Source of the DNA: Halomonas sp. SpR1
Lineage (GTDB): Bacteria > Pseudomonadota > Gammaproteobacteria > Pseudomonadales > Halomonadaceae
Length of the DNA: 64,000 nucleotides
Direction of reading: 5' to 3'
Assembly (NCBI RefSeq): GCF_031010175.1
Contig: NZ_JAUAMB010000021.1
Coordinates: forward strand, 19,559-83,558
In this document: piece by piece, positions 46,281 to 55,724 of the stretch
How positions within the stretch are numbered: position 1 is the stretch's first letter
How the letters are laid out: each line of letters begins with the position of its first letter
Program-made: the position numbers and the translations under genes
The notes under the pieces: model-generated
What the model was told of the DNA's origin: nothing
Database searches by the model: none
Seen by the model: the letters and a program-made list of their open reading frames with translations, nothing else

Positions 46281-47258
46281 TTAAGCGATAGGTGCCACCA
46301 ACAGCGCGGCGCGTGCGCCCACTTCAACCTGGGCATTGGGAAACACTACATGAAGAGGGGTATCGCCTACCCGGAATTCACCCGCCTCAGCGTCCTGGGC
46401 CAGCAGTGTGCCTGGCTCAAAACGACTGAAGTTTGCCGTCTCCTCGGGAAAACAGAGTGTGAAGTCATCTGAGTGACGTATTAACTCGTGTTGAACCTGG
46501 AAAAACTGCATTTGCGTGGCGGGCTGGCTGGGTGGCGTGTGTCCTTCACTAAGCGTGGCGATTAGCGTACGCATCGGTTGTAATGATGCCATATCGTTGT
46601 GGCCAAAAGGGGCTACTCGGCCCAGCTCAAAGGTAAATGCCTGGGCGCCGTGATAGTGTTTACTGTAGTGGGAGAATGTCCAACTGTGCTGGTGTTGATG
46701 CAGCACTGCCTGCATATCCGCTGCCGCCAGCCAGCCCCACTGCTCGGCAGCGGTGGAGGATTCGGCAAAGGGTTCTACGACGAAACGGGGGTAACGGCTC
46801 TCCCGAATCGCGGTATGCAGGTCGTAATGCAGTTTGGGTAGCTGGGCATGGCGGGCATAAAAGCCATCCACGGCGGCCATTAATTCCCTGGCGCGATCCG
46901 GCTCCTCGCCCTTGGCGGTCAGTTCGCGGCGAAATAGCCGGTTTAAATTGGTGGTAAGAAACCGTTGCTGCGCTTTAAGCGCGGGTAGGTTGCCTAAAAT
47001 CACCAGAACGGGCGCGCCGAGCGATATGCTGCCTGCTTCCACGCCGCTTAACCATTCACCTACCAGTTCAACCGGCGCAGTCTCATTACCATGGATCGCC
47101 GCTGAAAAAATGCACGCGTGAGCGCCCTGGCTTGCCGTGTTGGGGGAGAGTTCCAAAATACCAGGCGCATGCAAATGGTAAGTGCCGCTTGCGAAGACGC
47201 CGTGGCTGGCGGTGGGGAGCTGCCCGTCAAGCGACCAGTCGAGCCATTGGCCTAGCAT
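46281..47258 (-). CDS. astE: succinylglutamate desuccinylase
   Basis: Zinc carboxypeptidase-like enzyme of 325 residues that splits N-succinylglutamate to succinate and glutamate, the last step of the arginine succinyltransferase pathway. Metal ligands H56 and E59 (AIHGNETAP) and H148 (YDLHTAI) are visible, plus LTTNLNRLFRR for substrate binding. The other ast genes are not in the window. Lying upstream of a polar amino acid ABC operon on the same strand (170 bp gap) suggests shared arginine control. Confidence 0.92.
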   Translation of the reverse strand: MLGQWLDWSLDGQLPTASHGVFASGTYHLHAPGILELSPNTASQGAHACIFSAAIHGNETAPVELVGEWLSGVEAGSISLGAPVLVILGNLPALKAQQRFLTTNLNRLFRRELTAKGEEPDRARELMAAVDGFYARHAQLPKLHYDLHTAIRESRYPRFVVEPFAESSTAAEQWGWLAAADMQAVLHQHQHSWTFSHYSKHYHGAQAFTFELGRVAPFGHNDMASLQPMRTLIATLSEGHTPPSQPATQMQFFQVQHELIRHSDDFTLCFPEETANFSRFEPGTLLAQDAEAGEFRVGDTPLHVVFPNAQVEVGARAALLVAPIA

Positions 47259-47441
47259 TATCGCTCCTTAGTCTCTATTTTCAGTATCATTGTCAGGATC
47301 AGAGTGAGCCTAGCATCACCACGCTAACCCTTTGTCACAAGCCAGTAGGTCGTTCGCGTGTAAAAGCCCAGTATATTCATGAAAAAGCGTATTCATGAAG
47401 CAAGCGATATCTCAACGTGGCCTTAAGTTGCTAGCAACAAA

Positions 47442-47470
47442 AAAGCGCCCATGGGATGCATGGACGCTTT
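47442..47470 (-). terminator. terminator after hemerythrin gene
   Basis: AAAGCG-C-CCATG / CATGG-A-CGCTTT stem with GGATG loop; on the - strand it is followed by a run of T (CTTTTTTG). Confidence 0.8.
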
Positions 47471-47488
47471 GCAATTGGGTTACTAAGA

Positions 47489-47929
47489 TTACGCTGAGCG
47501 CTGACGCTGCATCTCTTCTTGATACTCGCTGGCGAGCGCCGTCTTCTGTTTATCTTGCAGGCCCCGGCCCGCCAATTGGAAAACCTCTTGCTCCTCTTCA
47601 TCCAGGTGATGGGTGACTAATTCCTGAAGCTGCTTGGCGTGGGTGAGCCAATGAGTTGCACTGTAGTCGGTTTCATCGAGCAGTTCTAAAAGCTCATCAA
47701 TTTCATGATGTTCAGCAACGCTATGGCGGGCTTTTTCCTGAGTTAGGTCAATCGTCATCAGCGGGATGTAGAACGCCCGCTCTTCGGCAGCGGCGTGATA
47801 GTGCAGTTCGGCACGAACCTGCTGATATAGGTTATCGCGCTCGTCGCTGTCTCCATGTGTTTCAACCAAGCGAGCGAGTAGGTCGCGCTGGATATCGTGA
47901 TCCTTGCGCAGGGCTTCAAAAATCGTCAT
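47489..47929 (-). CDS. hemerythrin domain-containing protein
   Basis: Four-helix, probably non-haem diiron protein of 146 residues. Candidate iron ligands follow the HHE pattern: H in LRKDHDIQ, H-E in ELHYHAAAEERAFY, H-H-E in VAEHHEIDE and H-H-x3-E in LVTHHLDEEEQEVF. Such proteins sense or store oxygen or nitric oxide or protect iron-sulfur centres; which applies here is unclear. ATG 47929 has AAGGAGT 7 bases before it. Confidence 0.88.
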   Translation of the reverse strand: MTIFEALRKDHDIQRDLLARLVETHGDSDERDNLYQQVRAELHYHAAAEERAFYIPLMTIDLTQEKARHSVAEHHEIDELLELLDETDYSATHWLTHAKQLQELVTHHLDEEEQEVFQLAGRGLQDKQKTALASEYQEEMQRQRSA

Positions 47930-48144
47930 TCCAGACTCCTTGGATACGTTTGATATAGGCAAGTCAAAAGCTAGTGGTGGTTGGCGTAAAGTGCAAGGCG
48001 GCGTTCGTCGATGAAATCGACGCCCACGGACGAAAACATTCGCTTTTTTCTATGCTTGAGTGCGCTATGTTGTTTGTACTACTTATTGGGCGACGCCCAT
48101 TGCACGATTCATGATCGCACTACTTATAAGTGAAGGAGAGAGCA

Positions 48145-48744
48145 ATGACGAAGGTACTGGTACTTTATTATTCCATGTATGGCCATATTGATACGCTGGC
48201 CCATGCCGTGGCAGAAGGCGCAAAGGGTGTGAGCGGCGTCGAAGTCACCGTTAAGCGCGTGCCGGAAACCATGCCTGACGAAGCGTTTAAAAACGCGGGA
48301 GGCAAGCAGGACTACGATACACCGGAAGCGACGCCTCAAGAGCTTGCCGATTACGATGCGATCATCTTCGGTACCCCCACCCGTTTTGGTAATATGGCCG
48401 GCCAAATGCGTACCTTCCTGGATCAAACCGGCGGTCTTTGGGCGAATGGCGCACTGCGTGGCAAAGTAGCCAGTGTGTTTACCTCTACCGGTACTGGCGG
48501 CGGCGATGAAATGACGATCACCTCTACCTGGACCACACTGGCCCACCACGGCATGATCATTGTGCCGATTGGCTACGGCCTTGAAGAGCAGTTTGATATT
48601 TCTAAAGTGAGCGGTGGCACGCCGTACGGCGCCGCAACGCTGGCCGGTGGCGATGGTTCGCGCCAACCTGACGAGCGCGAGCTTAAAATTGCCCGTTTCC
48701 AGGGCGAGTTGGTGGCTAAAACGGCGGCTAAACTGGCCAGTTAA
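48145..48744 (+). CDS. wrbA: NAD(P)H:quinone oxidoreductase, type IV
   Basis: Flavodoxin-like FMN enzyme of 199 residues (E. coli WrbA 198) that reduces quinones by two electrons and so limits oxidative stress. The FMN-binding loops are [14 protein letters not shown] near residue 6, [24 protein letters not shown] near 75-98 and [10 protein letters not shown] near 112. ATG 48145 has AAGGAG 6 bases upstream. A strong terminator follows. Confidence 0.95.
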   Translation: MTKVLVLYYSMYGHIDTLAHAVAEGAKGVSGVEVTVKRVPETMPDEAFKNAGGKQDYDTPEATPQELADYDAIIFGTPTRFGNMAGQMRTFLDQTGGLWANGALRGKVASVFTSTGTGGGDEMTITSTWTTLAHHGMIIVPIGYGLEEQFDISKVSGGTPYGAATLAGGDGSRQPDERELKIARFQGELVAKTAAKLAS

Positions 48745-48787
48745 TCAGGTTCACTAGCCAAGTCAGTCATAGACAAGTTAGCCATGC

Positions 48788-48823
48788 AAAAGCCTCGCTG
48801 GATATTTCCGGCGAGGCTTTTTT
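48788..48823 (+). terminator. terminator after wrbA
   Basis: AAAAGCCTCGC / GCGAGGCTTTT, a perfect 11-bp stem with 12-base loop and a T-run. Confidence 0.9.
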
Positions 48824-48864
48824 GGGACTGCGGTATTGGAGATGGGATTATAGTTATAGTCTTA

Positions 48865-49893
48865 CTACGCTCCGCGTGCCGCCGTGTAAATTGTGTAGAC
48901 GGATTGGCTGGCCGTCATAAATAGCCGATTGCGGCCCTTGCCCGCGAAACACACGTTTGAGCAGACCTCAGGCAGCAATATTCTCCCCAGCAGAGTGCCT
49001 TCCGGTGAGAAGACCACTACCCCGTCGATACCTTCGCCACCATTGGCACTTGACCAGATATTGCCATCCTCGTCGCAGGTCATGCCATCGAAAATAGTGT
49101 CTTCGCTGGTCACGATTACTTGTCGATCGCTGACACTGCGGCCGTCTTCACCCAGCGACCAGCGAATGATTCGCGCGGGCTCTTCGAAATGGGTGGGGGC
49201 ACTGTCGCTGGCGTAGAACCCCTCACCATCCGGTGTTAGTACAATACCGTTTGGCTTATAAATATCGTCGGTCAGCATGATGGGCTCATCCAGGCTGTCA
49301 TCGACGTAATAGATTGCCGTTTCTAACTCCAGGTCGCGTTTTTTGCCTTCGTAGTCGAAGTGAGCCCCATAGCCTGGATCGGTGAAAATCACACCACCCG
49401 AGGGCAGTGCCACCACGTCATTGGGGGCATTGAGCGGTTTGCCCTGATAGCGCTCGGCGAGCACCGTGGTGCTGCCGTCCCACTCGTAGCGCAGAACGCG
49501 TGAGGGGTAGTGTTCGCAAGCAATTAGCCGCCCCTGATGGTCGAAGGTATTACCGTTAGAGTGGCCGACATTGTCTCTCAAAACGCTGACTTGGCCAGTG
49601 GATTCGTCCCAACGCATCTGTTTGGCACGGGGTATGTCGCTGAAAACGACATAACGACCTACGGCGTTCCATGCTGGCCCCTCTGTCCACAGACCTCCGC
49701 TCCAGTGGCGCTCTAAAGGACTATTAAAAATCATGTAATCACTAAAGCGGGAGTCTTCGACTTTCCAGGCATCGATTGGGTATCGTTCCGGGGTGGAACC
49801 TTGTGAGCTCTGCAAGGCAAAAAGCTGGGGCGATGTGCCAACAGCGGCCAGGGCGGCCGATGCCGAAAGGAACTGACGGCGTCCAAGTTTCAT
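48865..49893 (-). CDS. Tat-exported SMP-30/gluconolactonase family protein
   Basis: Beta-propeller lactonase of 342 residues with a twin-arginine signal (KLGRRQFLSASAALAAVG), so it is exported folded to the periplasm. Propeller motifs: WTEGPAWNAVGRYVVFSDIP carries the family's metal-binding Glu, then NGNTFDHQGRLIACEH, NAPNDVVALPSGGVIFTDPGYG and KPNGIVLTPDGEGFYASDS with the Asn and Asp ligands. This is a different subfamily from the cytosolic one at 11269. It probably opens an aldonolactone made in the periplasm. The next gene in the same direction is a terminator away, so it stands alone. Confidence 0.87.
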   Translation of the reverse strand: MKLGRRQFLSASAALAAVGTSPQLFALQSSQGSTPERYPIDAWKVEDSRFSDYMIFNSPLERHWSGGLWTEGPAWNAVGRYVVFSDIPRAKQMRWDESTGQVSVLRDNVGHSNGNTFDHQGRLIACEHYPSRVLRYEWDGSTTVLAERYQGKPLNAPNDVVALPSGGVIFTDPGYGAHFDYEGKKRDLELETAIYYVDDSLDEPIMLTDDIYKPNGIVLTPDGEGFYASDSAPTHFEEPARIIRWSLGEDGRSVSDRQVIVTSEDTIFDGMTCDEDGNIWSSANGGEGIDGVVVFSPEGTLLGRILLPEVCSNVCFAGKGRNRLFMTASQSVYTIYTAARGA

Positions 49894-50011
49894 AGCATTG
49901 TCCTGATGGTTGTTTGTTGTTTCGTCATGGATGTTGTTATGAGCGAAATGAAACTGATGTTTCTTCCACCCTCAGGACAAATGTAGAACATAAGAGATCA
50001 AAAAACATACA

Positions 50012-50045
50012 TTGGCTGTCCGGTAGGGTTCAACCGGACAGCCAA
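50012..50045 (-). terminator. terminator after tartrate dehydrogenase gene
   Basis: TTGGCTGTCCGGT / ACCGGACAGCCAA, a perfect 13-bp stem with an 8-base loop; on the - strand a run of six T follows after a few bases. Confidence 0.85.
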
Positions 50046-50064
50046 GCGCTATGGCATAGGGGTG

Positions 50065-51138
50065 TCAGTGCAAAATAGCTTCGGCAATCGCCTTGCCTAG
50101 GCTCGCCGTGGTGCCTTCCCCACCCACATCACGGGTGAGTACATTGGCATCTCCTTCGCTTAACACTTTTTCAATGGCCGTCACCATTGCATCACCGGCT
50201 TCTTTATAGCCGAGGTGCTCCAGCATCATGGCGCCTGACCAGATCTGACCGATGGGGTTGGCGATGCCTTTGCCGGCGATATCCGGCGCGCTGCCGTGTA
50301 CGGGTTCAAACAGGCTGGGAAAGTTGCCTTCGGGGTTGATATTGGCTGAAGGGGCGATGCCGATGGTTCCGGTGCAAGCGGGGCCCAGGTCGGAGAGAAT
50401 ATCGCCGAACAGGTTGCTGCCCACCACCACATCAAACCAATCGGGGTGGAGAACGAAGTTGGCGGTCAGAATATCGATATGGAATTTATCTACCGCAATC
50501 TCTGGGTAACCCTTGGCCATTTCGACCACCCGCTCATCCCAGTAGGGCATGGTGATAGAGATGCCGTTGGACTTGGTCGCGGAGGTGAGCTTTTTACGCG
50601 GGCGGGTTTGGGCCAGCTCAAAGGCGTACTTCAGTACCCGGTCAACGCCCGTGCGGGTCATGACGGTGTCTTGAATCACCACTTCCCGGTCAGTGCCTTC
50701 AAACATCTTGCCGCCAACGCTGGAGTACTCGCCTTCGGTGTTTTCACGTACCACGTAAAAGTCGATATCGCCGGGTTTGCGGCCTGCCAGCGGGCTTTTA
50801 ATGCCGGGCATGAGCTTACAGGGGCGCAGGTTGATGTACTGATCAAAGCGGCGCCGGAACTGCAGCAGCGAGCCCCATAGAGAAATATGGTCGGGCACTT
50901 TATCCGGCCAGCCCACTGCGCCATAAAATAGTGCATCGAAGCCTTTTAACTGCTCGAACCAATCATCCGGCAACATTTTGCCGTGCTCGAGATAGTAGTC
51001 GCAGCTACCAAACTCAAAGGTGGTGAACTCAAGGTCAATATTAAACTGCTTGGCGGTGGCCTCAAGCGCGCGAACGCCTTCGGGCATCACTTCGGTGCCG
51101 ATGCCGTCACCGGCGATAATGGCGATACGGTGGGTCAT
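50065..51138 (-). CDS. tartrate dehydrogenase / D-malate dehydrogenase (decarboxylating)
   Basis: Metal- and NAD-dependent beta-decarboxylating dehydrogenase of 357 residues. The N-terminus IAIIAGDGIGTEVMPEGVRAL is the family start; WGSLLQFRRRFDQYINLRPCKL has the substrate Arg pair, VVRENTEGEYSSVGG the active Tyr region, and GPACTGTIGIAPSANINPEG, LFEPVHGSAPDIAGK the metal Asp and NAD sites. The EFGSCDYYLEHGKMLPDDW segment favours the TtuC/DmlA group over isopropylmalate dehydrogenase. A divergent LysR gene starts 156 bp away. Confidence 0.9.
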   Translation of the reverse strand: MTHRIAIIAGDGIGTEVMPEGVRALEATAKQFNIDLEFTTFEFGSCDYYLEHGKMLPDDWFEQLKGFDALFYGAVGWPDKVPDHISLWGSLLQFRRRFDQYINLRPCKLMPGIKSPLAGRKPGDIDFYVVRENTEGEYSSVGGKMFEGTDREVVIQDTVMTRTGVDRVLKYAFELAQTRPRKKLTSATKSNGISITMPYWDERVVEMAKGYPEIAVDKFHIDILTANFVLHPDWFDVVVGSNLFGDILSDLGPACTGTIGIAPSANINPEGNFPSLFEPVHGSAPDIAGKGIANPIGQIWSGAMMLEHLGYKEAGDAMVTAIEKVLSEGDANVLTRDVGGEGTTASLGKAIAEAILH

Positions 51139-51173
51139 AGTGGTTCCTTATCTTGTTAGTTGCTTGGCATGCT

Positions 51174-51208
51174 TGTGAATCGTGAATCGTGAATCGTGAA
51201 TCGTGAAT
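51174..51208. repeat. five tandem 7-bp repeats
   Basis: CGTGAAT repeated: one copy beginning TGTGAAT followed by four exact CGTGAAT units, ending at 51208. It lies between the divergent tartrate dehydrogenase and LysR genes, 36 bp before the former's start. Confidence 0.9.
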
Positions 51209-51294
51209 AGAGTGTAGCGGCTATTTTGGCGGAGATAATCAGGCTACTATTCAAGTTATTGTTGCGTGAAAGTGCAGAATGACTGAGGAGCGAT

Positions 51295-52236
51295 ATGGCG
51301 CACCTGGATGATTTGGCTTTTTTTCAGCATTTGGCTCGAGCGGGGAGTTTAACGGCGACCGCCCGTGAGCTGGGGCTGTCGCTCTCGGCGGTAAGCAAAC
51401 GGCTGAAGCAGTTGGAAGCGCGCCTGGGAGTGGAGTTGGCGGCTCGCACTACGCGGCGGTTAACGCTCACCGCAGAGGGGGAGCGCTATCTTGCCCGTGG
51501 TGCGCTGATTTTAGATGAGCTGGATGAGCTGGAAAATTCATTGGGAGAGGGGGCCAATCAAGCGCTTAGCGGGCGTTTGCGCGTTAACGCCACCTTTGGC
51601 TTTGGCCGCCGCCATATCGCGCCACTGCTATCGCGCTTTTGCGCCGATCACCCTGAGGTGGAAGGGTGGTTAGAGTTAACCAATTTTCCATTAAATCTGA
51701 GTGATCACGGCTTCGATATTGGCATTCGCGTGGGTGAGCCACCGGAGTCGCGCTTGGTCGCTCGGCGTATTCTGGCCAATCGGCGGGTGCTCTGCGCGTC
51801 GCCTGCCTACATTGCCCAGGCGCCACCTCTGCAAGTACCGACAGATTTACAGCAGCATGCCTGTTTAGTCATTCGCGAGAACGACAGCGATTTCCCGCTT
51901 TGGCGCTTTGAACAAGTCGCTCAATCTGCAAAAGGGCTATCTGGGCAGACACAGTCGATAAAGGTCAGCGGTCGTCTAGCCAGCAACGATGGCGAAGTGA
52001 TTACCCGCTTAGCCCTGGACGGCCATGGGGTCATGCTGCGCTCCTGGTGGGACGTCAACGAGCACCTTGCCAGTGGCGCATTGGTAGCGCTGTTGCCAGG
52101 CTGGCAGGGGGTGCGGGCAGATTTTTATGCGGTGTTTGAGCAACGCCGCCATGTGCCTGCCCGGCTGCGTGTCTTTATTGACTATGTTCAGCGTGAGATA
52201 GCGGGGCGGGTGCCGAGATTGCCGGAAGGAAGCTAA
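51295..52236 (+). CDS. LysR family transcriptional regulator (DmlR-like)
   Basis: Regulator of 313 residues with winged helix FQHLARAGSLTATARELGLSLSAVSKRLKQLEARLGVEL (about 9-47) and a full effector domain including FPLNLSDHGFDIGIRVGEPPESRLVARRI, typical of the large CrgA/DmlR subgroup. It is divergent from the tartrate/D-malate dehydrogenase gene, the same layout as dmlR-dmlA in E. coli, so it is probably that gene's activator. The tandem repeat lies in their shared region. Confidence 0.88.
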   Translation: MAHLDDLAFFQHLARAGSLTATARELGLSLSAVSKRLKQLEARLGVELAARTTRRLTLTAEGERYLARGALILDELDELENSLGEGANQALSGRLRVNATFGFGRRHIAPLLSRFCADHPEVEGWLELTNFPLNLSDHGFDIGIRVGEPPESRLVARRILANRRVLCASPAYIAQAPPLQVPTDLQQHACLVIRENDSDFPLWRFEQVAQSAKGLSGQTQSIKVSGRLASNDGEVITRLALDGHGVMLRSWWDVNEHLASGALVALLPGWQGVRADFYAVFEQRRHVPARLRVFIDYVQREIAGRVPRLPEGS

Positions 52237-52247
52237 CCAGAAGCTAC

Positions 52248-52784
52248 TTATCGGCTAGGACAAGCCTCGCCTTGGTTAACATCAATCAGCTCTTCAGTAG
52301 GAAAATCCAGCGCGGCTGCTCGCTGACGCAGGCGGTCTTCTGTCGCGCTATCCATTTCCGCTGTGCGTGAGAGTATCCACAGGTAGTCGCGGTTAGGGCC
52401 TGCCACCAATGCCCATTGGTACTCCTCATCCAGCTCAAGGACGTTATAGCCGCCGTAAAAGGGGCCAAAGAAGCTTACCTTTAAGCGCCCAACGCTTTCA
52501 TGGCCAATAAAGTAGGCGCGGCCTTCTGCTTCATCCCACGCTTGCTCTTCAAGGTTGTAACCGCGGTTGATCACTCGCACACCGCCGTCATCGCGCAGGC
52601 TGTAAGTAGCAGTAACGCAATCAAGGCCGCGTTCAAAGGAGTGATCCAGACGGGCAATTTCGAACCACTCACCCAGGTAGCGATCTAGCTCAAAACCTGA
52701 GACTGGCTGCGTGCCTTCCGGGATGCCAGTGCAGCCGGTGAGTAGGGCCATACTAACGATGCTGCTTCCTAGCAGTGTTTTCAT
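52248..52784 (-). CDS. blc: outer-membrane lipocalin (Blc-like lipoprotein)
   Basis: Lipoprotein of 178 residues. The signal ends in the lipobox LLTGC (Cys 17), so the mature protein is lipid-anchored. The lipocalin signature GEWFEIARLDHSFERGL (G-x-W motif) follows, then YSLRDDGGVRVINRGYN and KVSFFGPFYGGYNVLELD. Members bind lysophospholipid or fatty acids for membrane repair. ATG 52784 has AAGGAG 7 bases before; the longer frame upstream lacks a signal-compatible start. Confidence 0.9.
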   Translation of the reverse strand: MKTLLGSSIVSMALLTGCTGIPEGTQPVSGFELDRYLGEWFEIARLDHSFERGLDCVTATYSLRDDGGVRVINRGYNLEEQAWDEAEGRAYFIGHESVGRLKVSFFGPFYGGYNVLELDEEYQWALVAGPNRDYLWILSRTAEMDSATEDRLRQRAAALDFPTEELIDVNQGEACPSR

Positions 52785-52945
52785 TAACGCGCTCCTTGGC
52801 GATGAACTATGGTGGGCTATGAACTGTAGGCGATGCACTGTGGGCGATGGACTATGGTAAATGCTATTGGTGGCTATTTTGACATACAAAAAGAGCACAC
52901 TGGTGGTGAAGTGTTTTCGTTTGCATAACAAATAAAGGAGTGTGT

Positions 52946-53374
52946 ATGTGGTACCAACAAGAGATCCATTTGCCTGAGATGGCGCGCGGCTTTCATTTGA
53001 TTACGAATGATGTAGCCCGCGCGCTGCCATGCTTATGCGACTGCCATATTGGCATGCTGCATTTGCAACTGATGCACACCTCTGCCTCGTTAACGCTCAA
53101 TGAGAATACTGATCCGGATGTGCGCCACGATTTAGATGCGTTTCTGCGTCGTCTGGTACCCGAAGATTTGCCCTATTTTCGCCATACCCTGGAAGGGCCT
53201 GATGATATGCCGGCCCATGTGGCCGCCAGCTTGCTGGGTACTCAGCTAACGTTAGCGGTACGCGACGGCCGCTTGGCCTTAGGTACTTGGCAGGGGATAT
53301 GGTTGGGGGAGCATCGCAATCAAGCCGGGCCAAGAAGGTTACTGGCCACCCTAAACGGGTGCGATGCTCGCTAA
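52946..53374 (+). CDS. YjbQ family protein (secondary thiamine-phosphate synthase type)
   Basis: Compact protein of 142 residues, UPF0047/YjbQ family. Conserved parts: GMLHLQLMHTSASLTLNENTDPDVRHDLDAFLRRLVP and HTLEGPDDMPAHVAASLLGTQLTLAVRDGRLALGTWQGIWLGEHR, including the His and Asp residues proposed to bind metal. Weak thiamine-phosphate synthase activity is reported for family members, but the real role is unknown. ATG 52946 has AAGGAG 5 bases before it. Confidence 0.9.
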   Translation: MWYQQEIHLPEMARGFHLITNDVARALPCLCDCHIGMLHLQLMHTSASLTLNENTDPDVRHDLDAFLRRLVPEDLPYFRHTLEGPDDMPAHVAASLLGTQLTLAVRDGRLALGTWQGIWLGEHRNQAGPRRLLATLNGCDAR

Positions 53375-53477
53375 CCCGAGACGCCAACTCTAGGCAGCGT
53401 TGCTGTATAATAAAGGCGTTCTTAGGCTTAAACCGCCGTAGGGCGGTTACCTCCATTTTTTTGAAAAGCGCTTTTAA

Positions 53478-55724
53478 ATGCCACGACGCTCCTTTCTTCG
53501 CCTTTCCCGCCAGCGCTGGTTGCGGCTGTTCTTCTATCTTAATCTTGCCCTGGTGGTTGGGCTGATTGCGCACCAAATCTGGTTATACGTGGCAGAGCCC
53601 AAGTTTGAGTCGGTGCATACCCTTGAAGTGGCTAATATTCGCGAGGCATTGACTGAGCGAACCGACTACCGCTTTGCAGTGGTAGGCAATATCAATAACT
53701 CCGTGAGCGTGTTTCAAGAAGAGATCGTACCGCTGATTAACCAGGGCAGCATCGACTTCCTGATTTCGGCGGGTAATGCCGTGAGTGGAGGGCAACAGGA
53801 GAGCTATCAGGCAATTTACCGGAGTTTGGAGAAGCTCAATGTTCCTTACTTACTCACCTACGGCGACAACGAAGATAGCGACTTTGGCAGCTACCTGTTT
53901 TATGAATATTTTGGCCCACATTTCTACTCTTTCGTAGCGGGTAATAGCCACTTTATCTTTCTGGACGGTACCGGTAAGTCATCCACCTCTTGGCAGCTTG
54001 ATTGGTTATCCCGGGAGCTCGCGGCCTCTGAGGCCCAGCATAAGTTTCTGTTTGTGGGTCTGCCGCTACACAATGTGGTGAGCGACGCGCCACTGTTTGA
54101 AGCGGACAATTATCTCAGCGATCCGCGTCTGGCGGACGGCATTATGGCGCTAGCGGAAGAGTATGGCGTTGATACGGTGTTTTCCGCCAACCTGACCCTC
54201 TTTTCCCAGCAGACGGTTAACGGTGTGGATTACGTTACCACCGGCGGTGCGGGCGGTATTCTGATCGACGCCGATAGCAGCTTTCATCACTATGTCATCG
54301 TCAATGTAGCCGGTGACAATGTCACTATTGCCCCGGTACGTTTGAACGTGGATAGCCCCGGCTGGTGGCGTATGGTCACCAGCGTCTGGTCGGCGCTTTA
54401 TGCGTTTTTCTACGTCAGCTATACGCGGTTTTTGCTGATTGTCGGTGTATTGACACTACTCGCACTGCGTTTGCATCGGCTGATTTTTGAAGACCGTGAT
54501 TACTATCCCGATTTTGATATTGATCCAACGCCTTTTATGGGTAAATCACTGCGTGTGGCGATGGTCTCCAATAACTACTTCCCGTTTGTTTCCGGGGTGT
54601 CGGTATCGGTGGATCGCTTGCGCAATGGCTTACGCGCCTTAGGTCACTCTCTTCAGCTGTTCGTGCCGCGCTATCGAGAGGCATGGCAGGACGATAGCTC
54701 AATAAAGCGAATACCAACGCTGATGGCGTTTGGTCAGAAGGACGAGTTTCGACTAACTAACCCATTCAGCGCGCGTTTTCGCCGCTGCCTGCGGGCGTTC
54801 AAGCCTGACCTTATTCACGTTCACCACCCCTTCTGGCTGGGCTCCATGGGGCTGTTTATGGGCCGTAGACTTAAAGTGCCAGTGATCTACACCTACCATA
54901 CCCGCCTGGAGCACTATGCCCACTTCGTGCCGTTGCCCGGTGCGCTGTTTCGTAATCTGATTTCGCATTACTTGATCAAGCGCTTCTCTAACCGCTGCCA
55001 GGGGGTGATTGTGCCGACCTATTCGGCAGAAGAGTATCTGCGCATGATCGGCGTAAAAACCCCCTCGCTGGTGCAGCCAACAGGTATTGATGTCGCGCGT
55101 TTCTCTCAAGTTGATGAGAGTGAACTTGACGCGTTGCGTGAGCAATTAGGTGTTAGCGCTTCACGCAAAATATTGATCAGCGTTTCGCGGATTAGCAAAG
55201 AGAAAAATATTAGCTTTATGCTGGAAGCTCTCGCCGAGCTTAAGGCACAGGGACACGATGATTTTCATTTGCTGTTGATTGGTGATGGGCCAGATCGCGA
55301 GGCGATTCAAACCCAAATCGATACCTTGAAGCTAACTTCGCAGGTAACCCTGGTAGGCGCAGTGCCACCGGATCGAATGGCGCTTTATTACCATCTGGGC
55401 GATATCTTTGTGTTTGCCTCCACGTCGGAAACCCAGGGCATGGTGATTCTTGAGGCGATGTCGGCGGGTTTGCCCGTAGTAGCGGTGCGCTCAAGCGGTA
55501 TCGATGACGTGGTACGCCAGGGAATAAACGGCTTCAAAACACCACAAAATCGTCAGGCGTGGGGGCAGAAAGTAGTGGGGTTAAAAGATAACGCTGAGCT
55601 GCGTCAGCAGTTGGGCAAGCAGGCCAGCCACTTTGCCGAGGAGTTCGATATCGACAATTTTGCTTCAGCGGTGGCGAGCTTTTACGCGGAGGTGTTGGCC
55701 AAATATCACTCCTCTTCGCGGTGA
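53478..55724 (+). CDS. metallophosphatase-like / GT4 glycosyltransferase fusion
   Basis: Membrane protein of 748 residues in two parts. A first helix (about 14-36) is followed by a calcineurin-like phosphatase fold (about 55-285) whose metal motifs are degenerate: VGNINNS where DxH is expected, SAGNAVSGG for GDxx, YGDNEDS for GNHE and GLPLHN for GHxH. Two helices follow near 297-345. The C-terminal half (about 354-745) is a GT4 glycosyltransferase: VAMVSNNYFPFVSGVSVSVDRLR, the Arg/Lys of VSRISKEKN, and the Ex7E motif in SETQGMVILEAMSAGLP. It probably glycosylates a membrane lipid, with the outside domain binding rather than cutting. No close operon partner. Confidence 0.8.
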   Translation: MPRRSFLRLSRQRWLRLFFYLNLALVVGLIAHQIWLYVAEPKFESVHTLEVANIREALTERTDYRFAVVGNINNSVSVFQEEIVPLINQGSIDFLISAGNAVSGGQQESYQAIYRSLEKLNVPYLLTYGDNEDSDFGSYLFYEYFGPHFYSFVAGNSHFIFLDGTGKSSTSWQLDWLSRELAASEAQHKFLFVGLPLHNVVSDAPLFEADNYLSDPRLADGIMALAEEYGVDTVFSANLTLFSQQTVNGVDYVTTGGAGGILIDADSSFHHYVIVNVAGDNVTIAPVRLNVDSPGWWRMVTSVWSALYAFFYVSYTRFLLIVGVLTLLALRLHRLIFEDRDYYPDFDIDPTPFMGKSLRVAMVSNNYFPFVSGVSVSVDRLRNGLRALGHSLQLFVPRYREAWQDDSSIKRIPTLMAFGQKDEFRLTNPFSARFRRCLRAFKPDLIHVHHPFWLGSMGLFMGRRLKVPVIYTYHTRLEHYAHFVPLPGALFRNLISHYLIKRFSNRCQGVIVPTYSAEEYLRMIGVKTPSLVQPTGIDVARFSQVDESELDALREQLGVSASRKILISVSRISKEKNISFMLEALAELKAQGHDDFHLLLIGDGPDREAIQTQIDTLKLTSQVTLVGAVPPDRMALYYHLGDIFVFASTSETQGMVILEAMSAGLPVVAVRSSGIDDVVRQGINGFKTPQNRQAWGQKVVGLKDNAELRQQLGKQASHFAEEFDIDNFASAVASFYAEVLAKYHSSSR

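Noticed and set aside
51174..51208. CRISPR-like array
   Set aside because: Units are 7 bp with no spacers; a simple tandem repeat. No CRISPR array or cas gene seen in the window.
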